Shown here: positions 7,626 through 9,967 of the stretch, piece by piece | Layout of the letters: every line of letters starts with the position of its first letter | Position numbering within the stretch: the stretch's first letter is position 1 | Assembly (NCBI GenBank): GCA_001771975.1 | Contig: MERE01000131.1 | Location: forward strand, 1 to 9,967 | Direction: 5' to 3' | DNA length: 9,967 bases | From: Betaproteobacteria bacterium RIFCSPLOWO2_02_FULL_68_150 | Lineage (GTDB): Bacteria > Pseudomonadota > Gammaproteobacteria > Burkholderiales > SG8-39 | Notes under the pieces: model-generated | The model's input: the letters and a program-made list of their open reading frames with translations, nothing else | Databases searched by the model: none | Told to the model about the DNA's origin: nothing | Made by a program: the position numbers and the translations under genes

Positions 7626-9295
7626 GCGCCGAAGCCGTCAGCCACCTGGATGTCCACCAGGCTCGGCTTGCCGCTGCGCAAAGCCTCGCGCAACGCCACG
7701 CCGATGTCCGCGGGCCTGGTGACGCGGCGCGCAGCGAGCCCGAAGCCCTGTGCCAGGTGCACGAAATCGAGCGGCGGGTCGCGCAGGTCCATACCGGTGA
7801 ATTCGCTGCGGCCGCGCATCGACACCAGGCGCTCCTTGAGGATGCGATAGCTGCGGTTGTTGGCGATGACGTAAGTGATCGGGAGCTTGAGATGCGCTGC
7901 GGTCCACAGCGCCTGCACGCCGTACATCGCGCTGCCGTCGCCGATCAGCGCCGCGATCGGCCGCCCGGGGAGCGCGAGGCTCACGCCCACCGCGCCGGGC
8001 AGCGCGAAACCCAGCCCGCCGCTCGCCAGCCCGTAATAGCTTTTCGGGTCGCGCATCGGCAACAGCGAAGGCAGCGAAAGGGCCGAGGTCAGCGCCTCCT
8101 CCACCACCACCGCGTCCTGCGGCAAGGCTTCGGTGAAGCGCAGCATCAGATAGCGCGGGTCGATCGGGGCGGTTTCCGCGGCCAGCAGAGCCTCGGCGCA
8201 TGCCCGGTCGCGCTGCGCCGACCAGTTGCGCGGCTCCAGTCCGGCAAGGCGCTCGGCGGCTTGCGAAGCCTGCGCAGCGCCGCGCTTCGCTTTCAGAAGC
8301 GGCAGCAGCGCGCGCAGCGTTTCCTTCACGTTGCATTGCAGAGCCAGCTCGGTGGGATGGTTCTTGCCAAGCTCCCAGTCGCGCTCCGACAGGTGCACCA
8401 CGGCGGTTCGCGGCGGCAGCGGCGACACCGGGCTGTACACCGACATGCGCAGCAAGTCGGCACCGAGGCAAAGCAGCAGGTCGTGCGCCTCGAGCGTGTC
8501 GCGCACCTGTTTCTGGTTGCGGGTGAGCGTGCCGAGGTAAGCGCGGTGCGCGGTCGGAAACTGTGCGCAGTAGGGAACCGTCTGCTGGTACACCGCCGCC
8601 CCGAGCAGCTCGGCGAGCTCGGATGCTTCGGCGAATGCGTCGTGGATCGCCAGCTCCTGCCCGGCGAGGATCACCGGGTTGCGCGCCGCGAGCAGCCGCT
8701 CGGCGAGCCGCGCGAGCGATTCGTCCGAGGGACGGTTCGCGGTGTCCACGCGCGTGGCGCGGCCGAGATCGATTTCCTTTTCCTCGTCCAGCACGTCGCC
8801 GGGCAGGCTGATGAATACCGGTCCGGTGGGCGGCGTGAGCGCAACCTTCGCCGCGCGGCGCACGATACGCGGCAAATCTTCGGCACGCGTCACTTCCGCC
8901 GCCCACTTCACCATCGGCGCGGCGATCGGCAGCAGGGGCGCGTAGAGCAGCGGCTCCTGCACGCCGTGGCCCTGCTCCTGCTGGCCGGCCGTGAGGATCA
9001 CCGGCGAGCCGGAGAACCGGGCGTTGAACAGCGCGCCCATGGCGTTGCCCAGCCCGGGTGCGACGTGCACGTTGGCCGCGGCGAGGCGATTGGAGGCGCG
9101 GCAATAGCCGTCGGCCATCGCCACCACCACCGCCTCCTGCAGGCCGAGCACGTAGCGCAGCTGCGGATAGTCCGGCAGCACCTCCATGATCGGCAGCTCG
9201 GTGGTGCCGGGATTGCCGAACAGGTGCGTCACGCCCTCGTCGGCGAGCAGCGCGAGGAACGCGGCGCGTCCGCTCATTGGGGTCAGATCTTGCAT
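7622..9295 (-). CDS. Thiamine-diphosphate-dependent enzyme, benzoylformate decarboxylase-like
   Basis: This 557-residue cytoplasmic protein has the three-domain plan of the acetolactate synthase/pyruvate decarboxylase superfamily. In the pyrimidine-binding domain, GNPGTTELP is at 28-36, the cofactor-activating E54 sits in LQEAVVVAMADGY, and H77 in NVHVAPGLGNAMGAL corresponds to H70 of Pseudomonas putida benzoylformate decarboxylase. The C-terminal domain has the diphosphate/Mg motif GDGSAMYG (452-459) ending at NN (479-480). The overall pattern is closest to benzoylformate decarboxylase. However, by my remembered alignment the catalytic S26 is Thr (T31) and H281 is Ser (S285), so the substrate probably differs. 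The ATG at 9295 is taken as the start; an in-frame ATG at 9277 also keeps the domain. It follows the transpeptidase gene by 26 bp on the same strand. Confidence 0.92.
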
Positions 9296-9297
9296 TG

Positions 9298-9320
9298 ACG
9301 CATCGACGATTTACGCATCG
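9298..9320. repeat. Two direct copies of ACGCATCG between ldt and the TPP enzyme
   Basis: ACGCATCG occurs at 9298-9305 and 9313-9320, 15 bp apart, almost filling the 26-bp gap upstream of the thiamine-diphosphate enzyme. It might be an operator half-site pair or simple duplication. No good -10 or Shine-Dalgarno sequence is seen there. Confidence 0.35.
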
Positions 9321-9321
9321 C

Positions 9322-9798
9322 TCAACCCCGGATTTCCACCTCGGTATACGGCGGCACGCGGTCGAACAGCTCGATGATGTCGGCGTTGCGCATGCGGATG
9401 CAACCGATCGAGCCCGGTTTGCCCATCGCGGCCGTGTCGGGCGAGCCGTGGATGTAGATGTAGCGGCGCATGGTGTCCACCTTGCCGAGGCGATTCTTTC
9501 CCGGCTCACACCCGGAAAGCCACAGGATGCGCGTCAGGATCCAGTCGCGTCCGGGATAGCGCGCGTTCAGCTCCGGCGTCCAGATCTCGCCCGTGGGGCG
9601 CCGGCGCACGAACACGGTGCCCGCCGGCTCACCGGCGCCGATCTTCGCGCGCACAATGTGGTGCCCGCGCGGCGTGCACAAGCTGCCGCTTTGCTCGCCG
9701 GGCCCGTTGGTCGCCGTCGATACCGAATAGCGCTTGAGGGTGCGTCCGTCCGCCAGCAGCGCGAGCGACTGCGAGGCGAGGTCGATTTCTATTTTCAT
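9322..9798 (-). CDS. Small L,D-transpeptidase family protein (YkuD domain)
   Basis: YkuD enzymes use a catalytic cysteine to act on peptidoglycan tetrapeptides, either cross-linking, attaching proteins or trimming. This 158-residue product is little more than the catalytic domain. It has an N-terminal strand MKIEIDLASQSL, and the active-site block contains IHGSPD (H likely catalytic) and SIGCIRM, where the usual motif is S-H-G-C-[IV]-R; here Ile replaces the His before Gly-Cys. The cysteine and following Arg are kept. No signal peptide or membrane segment is present, which is odd for a periplasmic enzyme. The preceding tadA stop overlaps the ATGATG start region, giving ATG 9801 or 9798 as possible starts. 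I take 9798 (MKIEID). Confidence 0.93.
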   Translation of the reverse strand: MKIEIDLASQSLALLADGRTLKRYSVSTATNGPGEQSGSLCTPRGHHIVRAKIGAGEPAGTVFVRRRPTGEIWTPELNARYPGRDWILTRILWLSGCEPGKNRLGKVDTMRRYIYIHGSPDTAAMGKPGSIGCIRMRNADIIELFDRVPPYTEVEIRG

Positions 9799-9967
9799 CA
9801 TCTGCGCGCGGCGAAGAATTCCTTCAGCAGGGCGCCGCACTCGGACTCCAGCAGGCCGCCTTCCACGCTGGCGTGGTGGTTGAGCGGCGAGGCGAAGAGA
9901 TTCAGCACGCTGCCCGCGACCCCGGTCTTCGGATCCTGCGCGCCGAACACCACCCGGGCGATGCGCG
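9798..9967 (-). CDS. tadA: tRNA-specific adenosine deaminase TadA (C-terminal end only)
   Basis: TadA deaminates adenosine 34 of tRNA-Arg(ACG) to inosine. Only the last 55 residues are in the window. They match the family's C-terminal third: RIARVVFGAQDPKTGVAGSV, then LFASPLNHHASVEGG, then ECGALLKEFFAARR. The catalytic HAE and PCxxC motifs lie beyond the right edge and cannot be checked. The stop TGA (9800-9798) overlaps the start of the transpeptidase gene, so the two are translationally coupled. Confidence 0.92.
   Translation of the reverse strand, partial: RIARVVFGAQDPKTGVAGSVLNLFASPLNHHASVEGGLLESECGALLKEFFAARR

Overview
The window is a compact, high-GC, fully bacterial chromosomal segment. 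It holds twelve protein genes and almost no non-coding DNA: the largest gaps are about 28, 26 and 25 bp. Gene content and order point to a betaproteobacterium. Markers are a divergent pair with mltG-tmk-holB on one side and ygfZ-DUF4936-NRDE on the other, followed at the far end by tadA and a small YkuD transpeptidase. I see no RNA gene, insertion sequence, phage gene or CRISPR array.

Layout, left to right. (1) 1-2402, minus strand: mltG, tmk and holB, chained by overlaps of 14 bp and 4 bp; holB runs off the left edge. (2) 2431-4255, plus strand: ygfZ, a DUF4936 small protein and an NRDE/TANGO2-like protein, chained by overlaps of 4 bp and 10 bp. (3) 4252-4671, minus strand: a GNAT acetyltransferase of the ElaA type. 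(4) 4697-7625, plus strand: a two-domain class II aldolase/short-chain dehydrogenase, followed after one base by mtnA. (5) 7622-9967, minus strand: tadA (runs off the right edge), a YkuD-type L,D-transpeptidase and a large thiamine-diphosphate enzyme related to benzoylformate decarboxylase.

How the genes work together. The left operon combines DNA replication functions (dTTP precursor synthesis, clamp-loader subunit) with a glycan-cleaving cell-wall enzyme. The ygfZ operon links a folate-binding Fe-S maintenance protein with an NRDE protein, whose family has been linked to haem handling, and a protein of unknown function. The most interesting unit is the aldolase-dehydrogenase fusion coupled to mtnA. 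MtnA makes 5-methylthioribulose 1-phosphate, the type of ketose phosphate that a class II aldolase splits to DHAP and an aldehyde, and the fused dehydrogenase could process that aldehyde. This looks like a condensed form of the 'DHAP shunt' for salvage of 5'-methylthioadenosine and/or 5'-deoxyadenosine, rather than rhamnose catabolism. That reading is an inference.

Two kinds of gene boundary stand out. Both divergent gaps carry overlapping -10-like elements placed so close to the start codons that the mRNAs may be leaderless or nearly so. Both convergent pairs end in one shared CTAG, where each gene's TAG stop overlaps the other on the opposite strand.
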